Shown here piece after piece: positions 35,101-43,194 of a stretch of 64,000 nucleotides of DNA. Made by a program: the position numbers and the translations under genes. This stretch comes from Mariniblastus fucicola (GTDB lineage: Bacteria; Planctomycetota; Planctomycetia; Pirellulales; Pirellulaceae). The DNA is taken from positions 558,001 through 622,000 of the forward strand of contig NZ_CP042912.1 in assembly GCF_008087665.1 (NCBI RefSeq), read 5' to 3'. The notes beneath the pieces were generated by a model, which saw only the letters and a list, made by a program, of their open reading frames with translations, was not told the DNA's origin and did not search any database. Position 1 is the stretch's first letter. Each line of letters opens with the position of its first letter.

Positions 35101-36850
35101 GAAAAGTTGCCAAGCTGGAATCCGCGTCGTCAGGCCTAAGCAGTCTTTCGAACTCGAATGCCTGGAACAGGCTGTCTCCGACTCCACCGCCGATACTGAA
35201 ATCCGCGGCATAGGCGCTGCCGGAAGCTGAAGCGCTCGCAGTGCCAGAAGGACCTGTCGTAAACGCCGGCAACGAATTGTTTGTGTAGGGGCCTGGCGTC
35301 TCGGTCACGAATTGCGCGAAAGCATCTCCAGTCGTGGAGAAAAAACCGCCAACGGTATTGTTGACGCCGACATAGCCAAACAGTTTTTGGTTCGTGCCAA
35401 GTGCGTTGGCCAGGTTGCCTGCAAGCGGGTCTCCCAGTCCGGATCGCGAATTTAGCAAGTCCAAATACTCATTGTCCGGCAGGATGCCCTTGAGTGAAAC
35501 TTCTGCCACACCGTAATTGGATCCTCGTCTCGTTCCGACAGGCAACGATTGGTCCATGTAACTGCCGTGAGCGTTGACATTCAAACGGTTGTCCATGTCG
35601 ACAATGCGATAGGCAACCAGCGGACGGAAACGGCGTCCCTGGCTATCCGTTTGGATCGGCAAACCAATATCGATCCAAACCGAATCGTTGTCGCCATCGT
35701 TGTCGTTGTCGACATCCAGGTTGTCGTCGTCATTGCGATTCGTCGTCAGCATCGTGCCGTCTGGATTGAACTTCCGATTCGTCGCGATCGTTTCGTCAAC
35801 TTTGTAGACCGAGTTGGCGAACTCTGTATTGGCTGTCGACCCAACGGAGACATTCGGTGGACTCGCATTGTCAGCCACGTAAACCGGTCGGAAAGAAAAC
35901 TCCCGGATATCATCAGCTGTCGGCGACGTGCCTTGCTGGTTGAGGTACAGGCTGTCACGATGAAAACTCGGGATGACCTTGAACTCGGCAGTGGCGCCGG
36001 AAGTGTCATAAAACAGGCCGCTCAGGAACATGTTCTGAACGTCAGGCGCGTCGTAGTCTTCGTTCGGCGAGTTTGGGTTCTGCAGATAGTCGGCATAAAT
36101 GTCACGACCAATGTGGTTCGGAGTGAGCGGATGTGTCAAGCTGGTGGTTGATGCCGCGCTATCCCGGTCGAAAAATCCAGCCCCCGCGACGGTGCCCGCA
36201 CCCGTGCCAGAAAAGTCGCGTCCATTAATAACGATCGAAGCATTGCCCGCAGCCACATCCGCTGCCACTGAATAGGTAGCCGAAGTCCAGTCAATTCCCA
36301 GGTTGTCTCTCGGGATGACAGCCTGAATCGTAGTGCTACCGGAAAATGAAATGTCAGACGCAGCATGGCTGACGATCCGGGCCGAATACCCATCCGCCGC
36401 GCCGCCGATGATTGTCAGAACCTGTCCATTGAACAGCCCATCGACATAGTTAGCCGTTGTAAAGTTTGAGCCGTCGTGAATGCTGGTCAGCGCCGTGATG
36501 TCAAAAGACAATGTTCTAAGAGCCGATGTTGGCCCAGCAGAAACTCCAGTGATCGCGGCTCTGTAACCATAGCCGTACTGATCCTCAAGCACTCCTTCGC
36601 CACGCAACGGAGAGTTGGTGTCATCAAGCGAAGTTCCTCGAAACGCCTCGTAGAACGCGCGATCGAGCAACGCTGTCGCGTCCACTTTGTACGTATTAAG
36701 TCTGCTTCGACGCGTCGCGGTTTTATAGTAGTCGTTAGCGACAACCACAAAGGTCGTTCCCATCAAGAGGAACAATACAATCATGCTGATCGTAAACAGA
36801 AGCGTGACGCCCCGGCGTGAAGATTGATTGGTTCGCAGTTTGTTGCTCAT
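32159..36850 (-). CDS. Giant GspK/PilX-like minor pseudopilin
   Basis: From the ATG at 36850 the protein has about 1,563 residues, four to five times a normal GspK. The N-terminus (SSRRGVTLLFTISMIVLFLLMGTTFVVVAND) looks like a PilX/GspK prepilin segment: the residue after Gly is Val and the usual Glu at +5 is absent, as in GspK. The C-terminal third has FRSPGKININTINEQNVW, the GspK motif (GKININTA). Between are long Asp/Asn-rich segments: DNDNDGDNDS, WDNNGVEDEDLHE, GVDNDGDGVVDN and DLNNDGTIDSEPG, each resembling calcium loops. A start at 36883 is possible but lacks a binding site; AGG lies eight bases before 36850. Its position between GspI-like and GspJ-like genes supports the tip-complex role. 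Confidence 0.8.
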   Translation of the reverse strand: MSNKLRTNQSSRRGVTLLFTISMIVLFLLMGTTFVVVANDYYKTATRRSRLNTYKVDATALLDRAFYEAFRGTSLDDTNSPLRGEGVLEDQYGYGYRAAITGVSAGPTSALRTLSFDITALTSIHDGSNFTTANYVDGLFNGQVLTIIGGAADGYSARIVSHAASDISFSGSTTIQAVIPRDNLGIDWTSATYSVAADVAAGNASIVINGRDFSGTGAGTVAGAGFFDRDSAASTTSLTHPLTPNHIGRDIYADYLQNPNSPNEDYDAPDVQNMFLSGLFYDTSGATAEFKVIPSFHRDSLYLNQQGTSPTADDIREFSFRPVYVADNASPPNVSVGSTANTEFANSVYKVDETIATNRKFNPDGTMLTTNRNDDDNLDVDNDNDGDNDSVWIDIGLPIQTDSQGRRFRPLVAYRIVDMDNRLNVNAHGSYMDQSLPVGTRRGSNYGVAEVSLKGILPDNEYLDLLNSRSGLGDPLAGNLANALGTNQKLFGYVGVNNTVGGFFSTTGDAFAQFVTETPGPYTNNSLPAFTTGPSGTASASASGSAYAADFSIGGGVGDSLFQAFEFERLLRPDDADSSLATFRPDDDWDNNGVEDEDLHEIDYISDNPDEFTTDSFEVSVPTSRLSIFELLRQRVSNNATLARALVDEFVTPGRGILSKELMMGGKFNLNRPFGNGVDNDGDGVVDNAAEASGETGMHGGLPFDLNNDGTIDSEPGIKQDMARHLYSLALLVCGDTVPPQLAGATPPFTADDYHRAVAQWAVNVVDFYDHDSKMTLFEYDRTPFADPSLDPAEVDGDPATPILSPTDGGVVIGVERPELLIMESMAFHSREVEDLDTDSSGNDRDGGDDDWDSRRKPISGAYFELYNPWKQAAGSRRFQNESLDPTGIGAINLAANIGGTPTWRFAIQRGKQRGVTPVPDIDDPDIIRTIYFTTPPTAAGLSVDNSGDGIDEFYPSTVVDTVIGPGDHMVIGSSGNIPGRNMTTFGRLVTGVDPDNTRSIELNGNISGTDYPVIVRDVVGASVTAMPVPATSLTGNCKAIAIDLPRSLSLSDPTGDYDISLSGGAWMNDPAGDGQVLNPAFVYDVPFDANLGLHRTDDDRDAIWTNGIYKDGGEYQFRIVHLQRLADPTLPWNANTNPYVTVDTANVDLLAYNGFLRNPSNGQLSSGTLFPENYSGGVVTDGSTELATVERAEGITSPEDARRTFFRTGTAATPLTADTGSAGSDGHTFSYNLSENLGTFSDLYDHDSPLGWLVWNDRPFANHMEIVHVPTGSPGKFLSRFNVERPVTAPAADADRHEQFSYYMGDPQFGHLIGFGSNPPDASGGGALYVNRFDRLLDFIEVPNPFIGSERFLPTSVPMTGALRFGLNAPFNSLPTFRSPGKININTINEQNVWNGLEGNFTGLDFRTEFLAERDRRDGATDFAGIFRSVAGAEYAISNNTASKGATSMYRIPDSGGTTPMFDVESSSFSHNTNNGSYFKNEFRQRLAATTTTRSSVFSIWITIGYFEVDEFGRVGAELGSDEGKVRRNRAFYMVDRSIPVACEPGKNHNVDNAVLVRTIIE

Positions 36851-36915
36851 GGCGATACCTGTCTTGGTAACAGTTGGTTGCATGGAAGGCGGAAGTGGCG
36901 GGAGGGAAGTTATGC

Positions 36916-38196
36916 TTATTTTTCGACGGAAACGGACCGCTCATACACGTTGACGACATCCTTGAGGTGCACCATGTAAGTTAGCGAGGATGCCGGATTC
37001 ATGCTTCCTGTCGGTCCGGCTACTCCTGCGGAAACAAAGTCGAAAGGCCCACCATCAACGGCGACGCTTCCACCAAATCCGCCGCTGCCTGGCGTGACTC
37101 GTGTTACCTTGGCGAACATCACTTGAGTTCGGTAACCCTGTTCCGCAACACGGACTTCAACTCCTGCAGGAAGAGTTCTGACCGGAACGCCTGGCTCTGC
37201 TTCCGGGATCCGGTTGACTAGCATCACCCAGTCGCCTCGGGAAATGTCGCCCTCAATAATAGGCTTTACTGTATCGATCGTGATTTGGCTGACGGCTGAA
37301 ATGTGTCCCGACCCAGCCATGGTTGTCCGGTAAAACTCGTAGCTGCTGCGCATGGGGTTGGCCGGGTTAACAAACCGATCGCGATAAACCAACACATGTG
37401 ACTTGAACCGATTCGCCGGTGCACTCGTCATGCTCGGGCTGAGTTCGGGAACCATGAAAGCCGACCAGGAGATTCGGCCAATCGACTGTTGTTTGATCAA
37501 ATTGCCATTGGGGTCGATGTCGAAAATCGGCTGCGGCGGTGCCAGCTCCAGTCCTTCGACTTCTTCAGCGTAGACCACATCGTCGTCGCTGCGACACAGC
37601 AGGCTGGCTTCAGGAGAAGTCAACGGATCGCTGCTCAAGAGTGTGGTGTTAATATCAACACCTCTCGTTGCTGTCGCAGAAAAAATCTCAATATTGCCGT
37701 TAGGGTCGTCCGGTACGATATAGGCAACGGGCGGATTAATGGCTCCCGCTGCTGCCGCATCTGGAATCGTAAAGTTTTTTAAGCCCTTGAGCGGAAGAGT
37801 GTCGCCATCTGGATCCGGAGCCGCGAAACCGATCGGATCGAAATGGAACAGACCGGGGGCTCTGTCGTTGTCGAAGTCTGTATTGTTCATCGGGCGAATC
37901 GTCCGAGCTCCCGTAGTTGCACCGTCAGCTCTGGCTTTGACTCGCAAACGCGCAAAGTTTCCGTTGTTCAGGACTCGCATAAAACCGAGAACCTGTAGCT
38001 CTTCCACGACATTGCGACCGACTGCATTGGCGGCATCGTTATCCAGACCGGTTTGCGATTGCTTGACCGCGAACGGGATCATCACCATGATTCCGAAAAC
38101 GCCGATGGTTGCCACGGCCATCGAAGTCAAAACTTCGATGATCGAGATACCATCGCGGCGTTGCCGGTCAATAAATTTTCGGTTGATAGTCAACAT
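36916..38196 (-). CDS. GspI/PilV-like minor pseudopilin
   Basis: The 426-residue protein has a prepilin N-terminus: RRDG/ISIIEVLTSMAVATIGVFGIMVMIPFAV with Glu at +5, the pattern of PilV/GspI (IEVLvAm). GspI is usually about 120 residues, so the C-terminal 380 residues are an added globular region of unknown fold containing PDGDTLPLKG and an Asp-Pro-Asn-Gly segment. GGAACC lies five bases before the ATG. It is followed by the giant GspK-like gene and preceded by the GspH-like gene, the normal H-I-K/J order. Confidence 0.8.
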   Translation of the reverse strand: MLTINRKFIDRQRRDGISIIEVLTSMAVATIGVFGIMVMIPFAVKQSQTGLDNDAANAVGRNVVEELQVLGFMRVLNNGNFARLRVKARADGATTGARTIRPMNNTDFDNDRAPGLFHFDPIGFAAPDPDGDTLPLKGLKNFTIPDAAAAGAINPPVAYIVPDDPNGNIEIFSATATRGVDINTTLLSSDPLTSPEASLLCRSDDDVVYAEEVEGLELAPPQPIFDIDPNGNLIKQQSIGRISWSAFMVPELSPSMTSAPANRFKSHVLVYRDRFVNPANPMRSSYEFYRTTMAGSGHISAVSQITIDTVKPIIEGDISRGDWVMLVNRIPEAEPGVPVRTLPAGVEVRVAEQGYRTQVMFAKVTRVTPGSGGFGGSVAVDGGPFDFVSAGVAGPTGSMNPASSLTYMVHLKDVVNVYERSVSVEK

Positions 38197-38244
38197 CTTG
38201 GTTCCAATGGGTGCTGGAAAGTGCGTTTTCTGGGAGGGAGAGAA

Positions 38245-39381
38245 CTACTGGTTCGCAGACGTGGCGACTGAATTGTCACGGCAGTCGGAAATGATCTCGT
38301 TAAAGTGATCCCGATCCATCTCCGGAATCGTGTCAGCGTCATATGTGCCGTTGTAATAGTCTGTTAGCGTTTGGTACGTGAAGTTCGCCGCTGCAAGGCT
38401 GTTGTTGTATCCAATGTTCGTCGTACCAGTCGAATTGCTTACCGTGACCCACAAACCAGTCTCCGATGCGGCTGCCACCTCGTCTGTCATCGCGACGCTA
38501 TTGGGTGCTTCGGTGATGAAGAAGAAAATCGGTCCCAGTGGCAATCGCGCGGCCACCGAGTTGCCCGTTGCCGAGTCGCGATAGATCACCCGATCAACCG
38601 AGCCCTCGCCATCGAAGATGAAGTCAATGGTGTAGTTAATGGTTCCGGACAGGATCAAAACGGGTTCAAAGACCCGCGTTAACTGCTGCCGGGTACGTGG
38701 CAAAGTCGGGCTGTCTCCATCGTCCAGAACTTCAAATCCTGAGAATCGCAAATCGATGATGTGGTTATCAGGAAGCGACTCGACGGACGAACGAAGCAAG
38801 CGTGGCAAACGATGCACGACATAGCTCGGATTGCTCGACGCAGACGCATCGTACTCGGGGATCGGCAGGTAGTCGCCTTCGCCGCGGTCGAGCTCCAATT
38901 CGAGAGTTCCGGTTCCGATTCCGTCGATGTCCGTGATCAGATACTTAATCGAAGAATGGTTGAACGAGATTGAGTCACCACGTTGGATGATCCCAAGCGC
39001 TGATTGCTCAAGCGGTTCGTCGATATCAACGGTGCCCGCTGTTTCGTCCGAATCGGTGATCTCTGAATCCTGTTGGTCACCCGTAAAACTTGGGACAGCG
39101 CGAAGCGTTGAAACTTCCGTCGCCGCATACTGGAACGTGCCCTGGAAAAAGTTCGCGTTCCGAGTGATTCGAACTCCGGCAATGCCATCGATCGAAGCAC
39201 GCTGACTGGCGTTCGCAAACTTGGATCCGACAACACGAGCAGCCTCTCGGACCGTACGCTCCTTGTTGATCGTTCGAATACGCGGGATGGCCAGCGACAG
39301 GACGACAGTCGCAATCACGAGGACGACCAGAATTTCAACCAGCGTGAAACCTGTTGTCTTTGTTTTGTTGAATCGATTCAT
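38245..39381 (-). CDS. GspH/FimT-like pseudopilin
   Basis: The 378-residue protein has the prepilin N-terminus TGFTLVEILVVLVIATVVLSLAIP and the following helix (TINKERTVREAARVVGSKFANASQRASIDGIAGVRI) typical of GspH/FimT. The C-terminal part, about 300 residues, is mostly beta and longer than usual. A strong ribosome binding site AAGGAG lies eight bases before ATG. No disulfide pair is evident. It would sit in the pseudopilus as a minor subunit. Confidence 0.82.
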   Translation of the reverse strand: MNRFNKTKTTGFTLVEILVVLVIATVVLSLAIPRIRTINKERTVREAARVVGSKFANASQRASIDGIAGVRITRNANFFQGTFQYAATEVSTLRAVPSFTGDQQDSEITDSDETAGTVDIDEPLEQSALGIIQRGDSISFNHSSIKYLITDIDGIGTGTLELELDRGEGDYLPIPEYDASASSNPSYVVHRLPRLLRSSVESLPDNHIIDLRFSGFEVLDDGDSPTLPRTRQQLTRVFEPVLILSGTINYTIDFIFDGEGSVDRVIYRDSATGNSVAARLPLGPIFFFITEAPNSVAMTDEVAAASETGLWVTVSNSTGTTNIGYNNSLAAANFTYQTLTDYYNGTYDADTIPEMDRDHFNEIISDCRDNSVATSANQ

Positions 39382-39414
39382 TGTTGTGCTCCTTGGCTCG
39401 TGCAGAGACGCAGA

Positions 39415-40416
39415 CTAGTTGAGGGCTCGTTGGACCGAATCAGAGGGGTAACCATCGATGTTGAGCATGCGTTCTGATGTCAGGAAGGGACGAATTTGGG
39501 TAGGAAGAACCGGAGTCACATAATCGGTGACCGAGACTGAGGGATTGCCGTTGAAATGTTCGCACGAAAGACCACACATAGACTGGCCTGTCGAACTTGG
39601 GGTCTCACTCCAAATGCCCTCTTCCGGGTCACCCGACATGATCACCTGTTGCCACTGCAAGTAGAGAGGCTCTCCCCAACCGTCAACGATCTCGTTGTGG
39701 CCATTGCCATTGGTATCCGCGATTGCTTGCGGTCCGAGCGTTTCGGTTGCGGGCACGCCGTCGATATCAATCCGCGAAAGGATTTCAAACAGCATCTCTG
39801 ATCGCAAGGCAGCGTCTTCGACGATGCCGTCTTGTGCGTTGCCGTCTCTTACAGGAGGCCAATTTGCTGGAGTCGGCGGAGCGCCGCCCAGATAGTCTGA
39901 GTTACTGGCCCATGTTTCCCATTCCACAACCGACTGCGGTCGATTCGACTGTTGCGTTTCGGAGTAGCTGTTGACTTCAATGTTGAGCTGGTTTCTGAAG
40001 TACTCTGCCAATGCTACCGTTGGGAAATCGCCAATATTTCGTCCGCCAGTAACTGATCCATCCGGCATTTCGGCGCGGATCAGATCTGCCATGAACATGC
40101 GCTTCAGATTCTTCACATGCAACAACAGCCGATCCGGTTCGAGACCAGGACTACTATTAATCATCGAGACCATTGTCGCGAAAGAAACGGGAGATCGCTT
40201 GACCTCATAGTTCTCAAGTTCGATTTCCAGAATTTGCTGAACCAACGTCATTCGCGAACGCGACGCAGAAATCGCCGCATCGTTTTGGGCTTGAGCCATT
40301 ACGCCGACGCCCAGCGATGCCAGGATCGCGATGATCGCGATGACCAACAGCAACTCCACAAGTGTGAAGGCTGAACGTCTCGTTCGTGGCTGTCTGATTG
40401 ATGAGTACTTGTTCAT
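39415..40416 (-). CDS. Pseudopilin-like protein (prepilin N-terminus)
   Basis: The 333-residue protein has a prepilin cleavage segment RRSAFTLVELLLVIAIIAILASLGVGVMAQAQ, where Ala replaces the usual Gly before Phe at the cut site. Ala is accepted by some prepilin peptidases. The rest is not related to the usual GspG C-terminus: it has LVQQILEIELENYE, a GWGEPLYLQW segment near residue 250, and two Cys in MCGLSCEH near 285 that could pair. It is placed between GspG and GspH-like genes. The weak CAGGT before the start gives moderate support for ATG 40416. Confidence 0.8.
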   Translation of the reverse strand: MNKYSSIRQPRTRRSAFTLVELLLVIAIIAILASLGVGVMAQAQNDAAISASRSRMTLVQQILEIELENYEVKRSPVSFATMVSMINSSPGLEPDRLLLHVKNLKRMFMADLIRAEMPDGSVTGGRNIGDFPTVALAEYFRNQLNIEVNSYSETQQSNRPQSVVEWETWASNSDYLGGAPPTPANWPPVRDGNAQDGIVEDAALRSEMLFEILSRIDIDGVPATETLGPQAIADTNGNGHNEIVDGWGEPLYLQWQQVIMSGDPEEGIWSETPSSTGQSMCGLSCEHFNGNPSVSVTDYVTPVLPTQIRPFLTSERMLNIDGYPSDSVQRALN

Positions 40417-40449
40417 GTGTAAACCTGTGAAAAAAGGCAGGCAGGTAAA

Positions 40450-41535
40450 TTACTGTTGGTCGTCAAGGAATTTGTCCATGCGGCCATTGGTGAAGTTGCA
40501 AATGTTGTCGGCAATCGCAACTTTGTCTTGAGCTGCCAAAAATCCTGAAAGCGGGGTGGTCGCAGCCGCACCGTAGTCGCTGTCGAGGCCAGGAGAGATC
40601 AGCTGGAAGGTGTTCGGATTGGCAAAATTACTCGGAACTCCAGTAGTGACTTGCGTCGAGTGATAGGCAAACGGCTCTGAAGTGTACGACGCGGCATCCT
40701 GATACGCATAGAAAGCGGATAGCCCATTGGACGCGTTGGTTTTGTGGTAGGGGAGATTGTAGGCCGTGACATTGGAGGCCGGCGAGTTCGTCGGATCAGT
40801 GTTCCGCGGATGTGAACCCGGGTTAGCCAGATCCAGTTCTTCGAACGTTTCGAATCGATCGGTGTCGAAATCGAACAGTATGTCACGGGCAACGTCCACG
40901 GTGAAATAGGTGTCGATCGTGGCATTGTTAAATTTGTCAGTCGTATCAAGATCACACAGCGTGGCTGAGTTGTAGGCGACAGGGATGTACGGATCGTTTG
41001 TAGGGTCGTACGAGGCATTGAAGGTGCCTGGCAAACCAAGTCCTCCAGTAAGCGGATACTGTTTGTTTTGAATCAGTCCACTGAGCCAGAACTGCAGACA
41101 AGTTTGCTGGTTCAGGTTCACGCCAACCTGCTGCCACCAGTCATCGATTCGACGGTAGCCTGCTGACGCTCGCGAAGGAATCGGTGAAAGGCCTCGCTCC
41201 TGATGATTCGGTGCGATCTTGTTCAGATAGACCAAAACCTGATTGGCTTCATTCTGAATCAAAACCTGATTCGTTGAATCATGGTCCTGAAGCTGCGACA
41301 AAGTCTGAAAAGTCGGCGGATAGAAACCGTACTTGTTCTTGAAGTTCTCAATCGCCTGGCTCATTTGCGTGATCTCGTTCGTCACTGCAAATTCACGTGC
41401 TCGGTTGATTGCGCCGCCGCCAACGACAGCTAACATCCCCACCAGCAAACCAATGATCGTGATGCCGATTAGAAGTTCGGTTAACGTAAAACCGCCTCGA
41501 CGAAGGCGACGGTTGTAATGGCTTGAAGAACTCAT
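40450..41535 (-). CDS. gspG: GspG-like major pseudopilin
   Basis: From ATG 41535 (GGGAG eight bases before) the protein has 361 residues. The prepilin segment is RRGGFTLTELLIGITIIGLLVGMLAVVGGG with Glu at +5. The next helix leads into QAIENFKNKYGFYPPT, the YxxxxGxYP-type motif of GspG. The added C-terminal region is about 250 residues longer than standard GspG and contains IDDWWQQVG and a DFDTDRFETFEEL acidic stretch. A longer frame to 41691 has no support. It is the first pilin gene after gspF, as in many clusters. Confidence 0.85.
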   Translation of the reverse strand: MSSSSHYNRRLRRGGFTLTELLIGITIIGLLVGMLAVVGGGAINRAREFAVTNEITQMSQAIENFKNKYGFYPPTFQTLSQLQDHDSTNQVLIQNEANQVLVYLNKIAPNHQERGLSPIPSRASAGYRRIDDWWQQVGVNLNQQTCLQFWLSGLIQNKQYPLTGGLGLPGTFNASYDPTNDPYIPVAYNSATLCDLDTTDKFNNATIDTYFTVDVARDILFDFDTDRFETFEELDLANPGSHPRNTDPTNSPASNVTAYNLPYHKTNASNGLSAFYAYQDAASYTSEPFAYHSTQVTTGVPSNFANPNTFQLISPGLDSDYGAAATTPLSGFLAAQDKVAIADNICNFTNGRMDKFLDDQQ

Positions 41536-41729
41536 GGTTTCTCCCGTTAGTTGCTTTTTCAGGTAGGGTGTTTCGGAGAACGCGGAACGAAATGCTCCGT
41601 GTTCATTGTTTATGTATGAACAAGTGTTCGTTGTCTCGCACGACGACCGAAGCCGTCGTGCGATGAGCCGGGCATTCGATTCGAACGACAATGCAGTCGA
41701 TTCAAATGCTTCGTTTTGGACTCGCGTTT

Positions 41730-43139
41730 CTATTTGTTTCCGCCAGTCAGACCGGAGATGATCGCGATCAGAGGCATGAACAGCGAGACAACGATGAACA
41801 GTACGACCAAACCGAGGAAGATAATCATCAACGGTTCGATCAGTTTCATCATTCCGTCCGTGATCGATTCGACTTCTTCTTCGTAGTAGTCAGCGACCTT
41901 GTAGAGCATCGTGTCAAGCTCACCGGTCTCTTCGCCCACGTCGATCATGTTCACGACGAGGTCTTCCACGACAGGTTTCTTGTAGTTCAGGAAGTACCAG
42001 GCAAATCCAACCAGGCAGAGACCGAAGGAACCGTAAGCCACGTAAAACCAGAAGTCAGGTTTGATGAACAAAACGGCCAATGGCGGAAGCGACATCGTTG
42101 CCAGGAAGAAGAACAGCGTTACCGGATGGAAACCCGGACGCGAGTTGGCTTTCATTGGATTGGCAATCGTGTCACCAGCGCGAATCGAATCGGTCACGCG
42201 GGAGAAAATCTTTTCGAACATCGCGTTGCCGGATGTCTCGCGAGTAATTGTCAGGCCTTCAATGATGGGAACACCACTGGCAACCAGAGCACCCAGCGTA
42301 CGTGTCGTACGGGCGAGGTTGGCTTTCTCAACCAGCTTGCCCATGATCGGAACTTTGAGCAAAAACAGGTGCCAGCCCATTCGCCCCGCGCGGAATTTGC
42401 AAACCAGCGAAACGAACAGCATCATCGAAATCGGAATCAGCGGGAACAGGAACCACAGTCGGCAAACGCGATCCGAGATCGCCATCAACAGCTGAGTCAT
42501 CGCAGGCAGTTCAATTCCGAATTCCTCGAACATCTTCTGGAATTCAGGAATGATGAACAACATGATGAACGTCAAAATACCGATCGTGAAAACGACGACC
42601 ATGATCGGATAAATCATCGCTCCGATGACTTTACCTTTAAGCTTCTGCGTACGCTCCTTGAACTCGGCAAGACGCCGCAAAATGATCTCGAGTGAACCAC
42701 CGGCTTCACCAGCCTTGATCATGTTCACGTACAGTCGATCAAAGACCTTCGGTGATTTGGAAAGAGCTTCCGACAGCGACGAGCCACTTTCGATCTCATC
42801 GCAAACATCGATCAGCGAGTTCTTGAGAGCGCCCGGGTTCGCCTGATCTTCCAGAATCTTCAAGCTTCGAAGAATCGGCAGACCTGCGTCCTGGAGAATC
42901 GAAAGCTGACGCGTAAACGTCACCATTTTTTTACCGCCTGCCCCGCCAAGAGCAAACGTCTTCCGAGCCTGAGAGCTGCTCTGTCCAGCTTTGACGTTGG
43001 ACTTCTGCTGAGCAATCTTCGTCACGAAATAGCCCATCGAACGGATCGTGGCCTGAGCCTCGTCCTGCGTTGGAGCTTCGATAACGTCGCGAATCTCCTG
43101 ACCCTGAGGGTCCATCGCTTCGAATTGATAGGTAGGCAT
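41730..43139 (-). CDS. gspF: GspF/PilC-type inner-membrane platform protein with inserted membrane hairpin
   Basis: The 469-residue protein (GspF is usually about 400) has two T2SF domains. The first spans about 73-195 (VTFTRQLSILQDAGLPILRSL, AGEAGGSLEIIL), followed by membrane segments. The second starts near 278 (TRTLGALVASGVPIIEGL) and ends with VGEETGELDTMLYKVADYYE and the last membrane helix (VVLFIVVSLFMPLIAIISGL). About 60 residues at 331-392, containing two hydrophobic stretches (TLFFFLATMSLPPLAVLF and YVAYGSFGLCLVGFAWYF), interrupt the second domain before its conserved VGEE part. It anchors the ATPases at the inner membrane. The insertion may add two membrane crossings. Confidence 0.93.
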   Translation of the reverse strand: MPTYQFEAMDPQGQEIRDVIEAPTQDEAQATIRSMGYFVTKIAQQKSNVKAGQSSSQARKTFALGGAGGKKMVTFTRQLSILQDAGLPILRSLKILEDQANPGALKNSLIDVCDEIESGSSLSEALSKSPKVFDRLYVNMIKAGEAGGSLEIILRRLAEFKERTQKLKGKVIGAMIYPIMVVVFTIGILTFIMLFIIPEFQKMFEEFGIELPAMTQLLMAISDRVCRLWFLFPLIPISMMLFVSLVCKFRAGRMGWHLFLLKVPIMGKLVEKANLARTTRTLGALVASGVPIIEGLTITRETSGNAMFEKIFSRVTDSIRAGDTIANPMKANSRPGFHPVTLFFFLATMSLPPLAVLFIKPDFWFYVAYGSFGLCLVGFAWYFLNYKKPVVEDLVVNMIDVGEETGELDTMLYKVADYYEEEVESITDGMMKLIEPLMIIFLGLVVLFIVVSLFMPLIAIISGLTGGNK

Positions 43140-43194
43140 TTTAAAACTCGATTTTCGGTTTCAGTTTACGTGTGTCGTTTTTTCGGTGGCAGGA

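Noticed and set aside
41691-42695. 334-codon plus-strand ORF
   Set aside because: Antisense to gspF and rich in His, Asp, Glu and Gln; an artefact of the hydrophobic sense codons.
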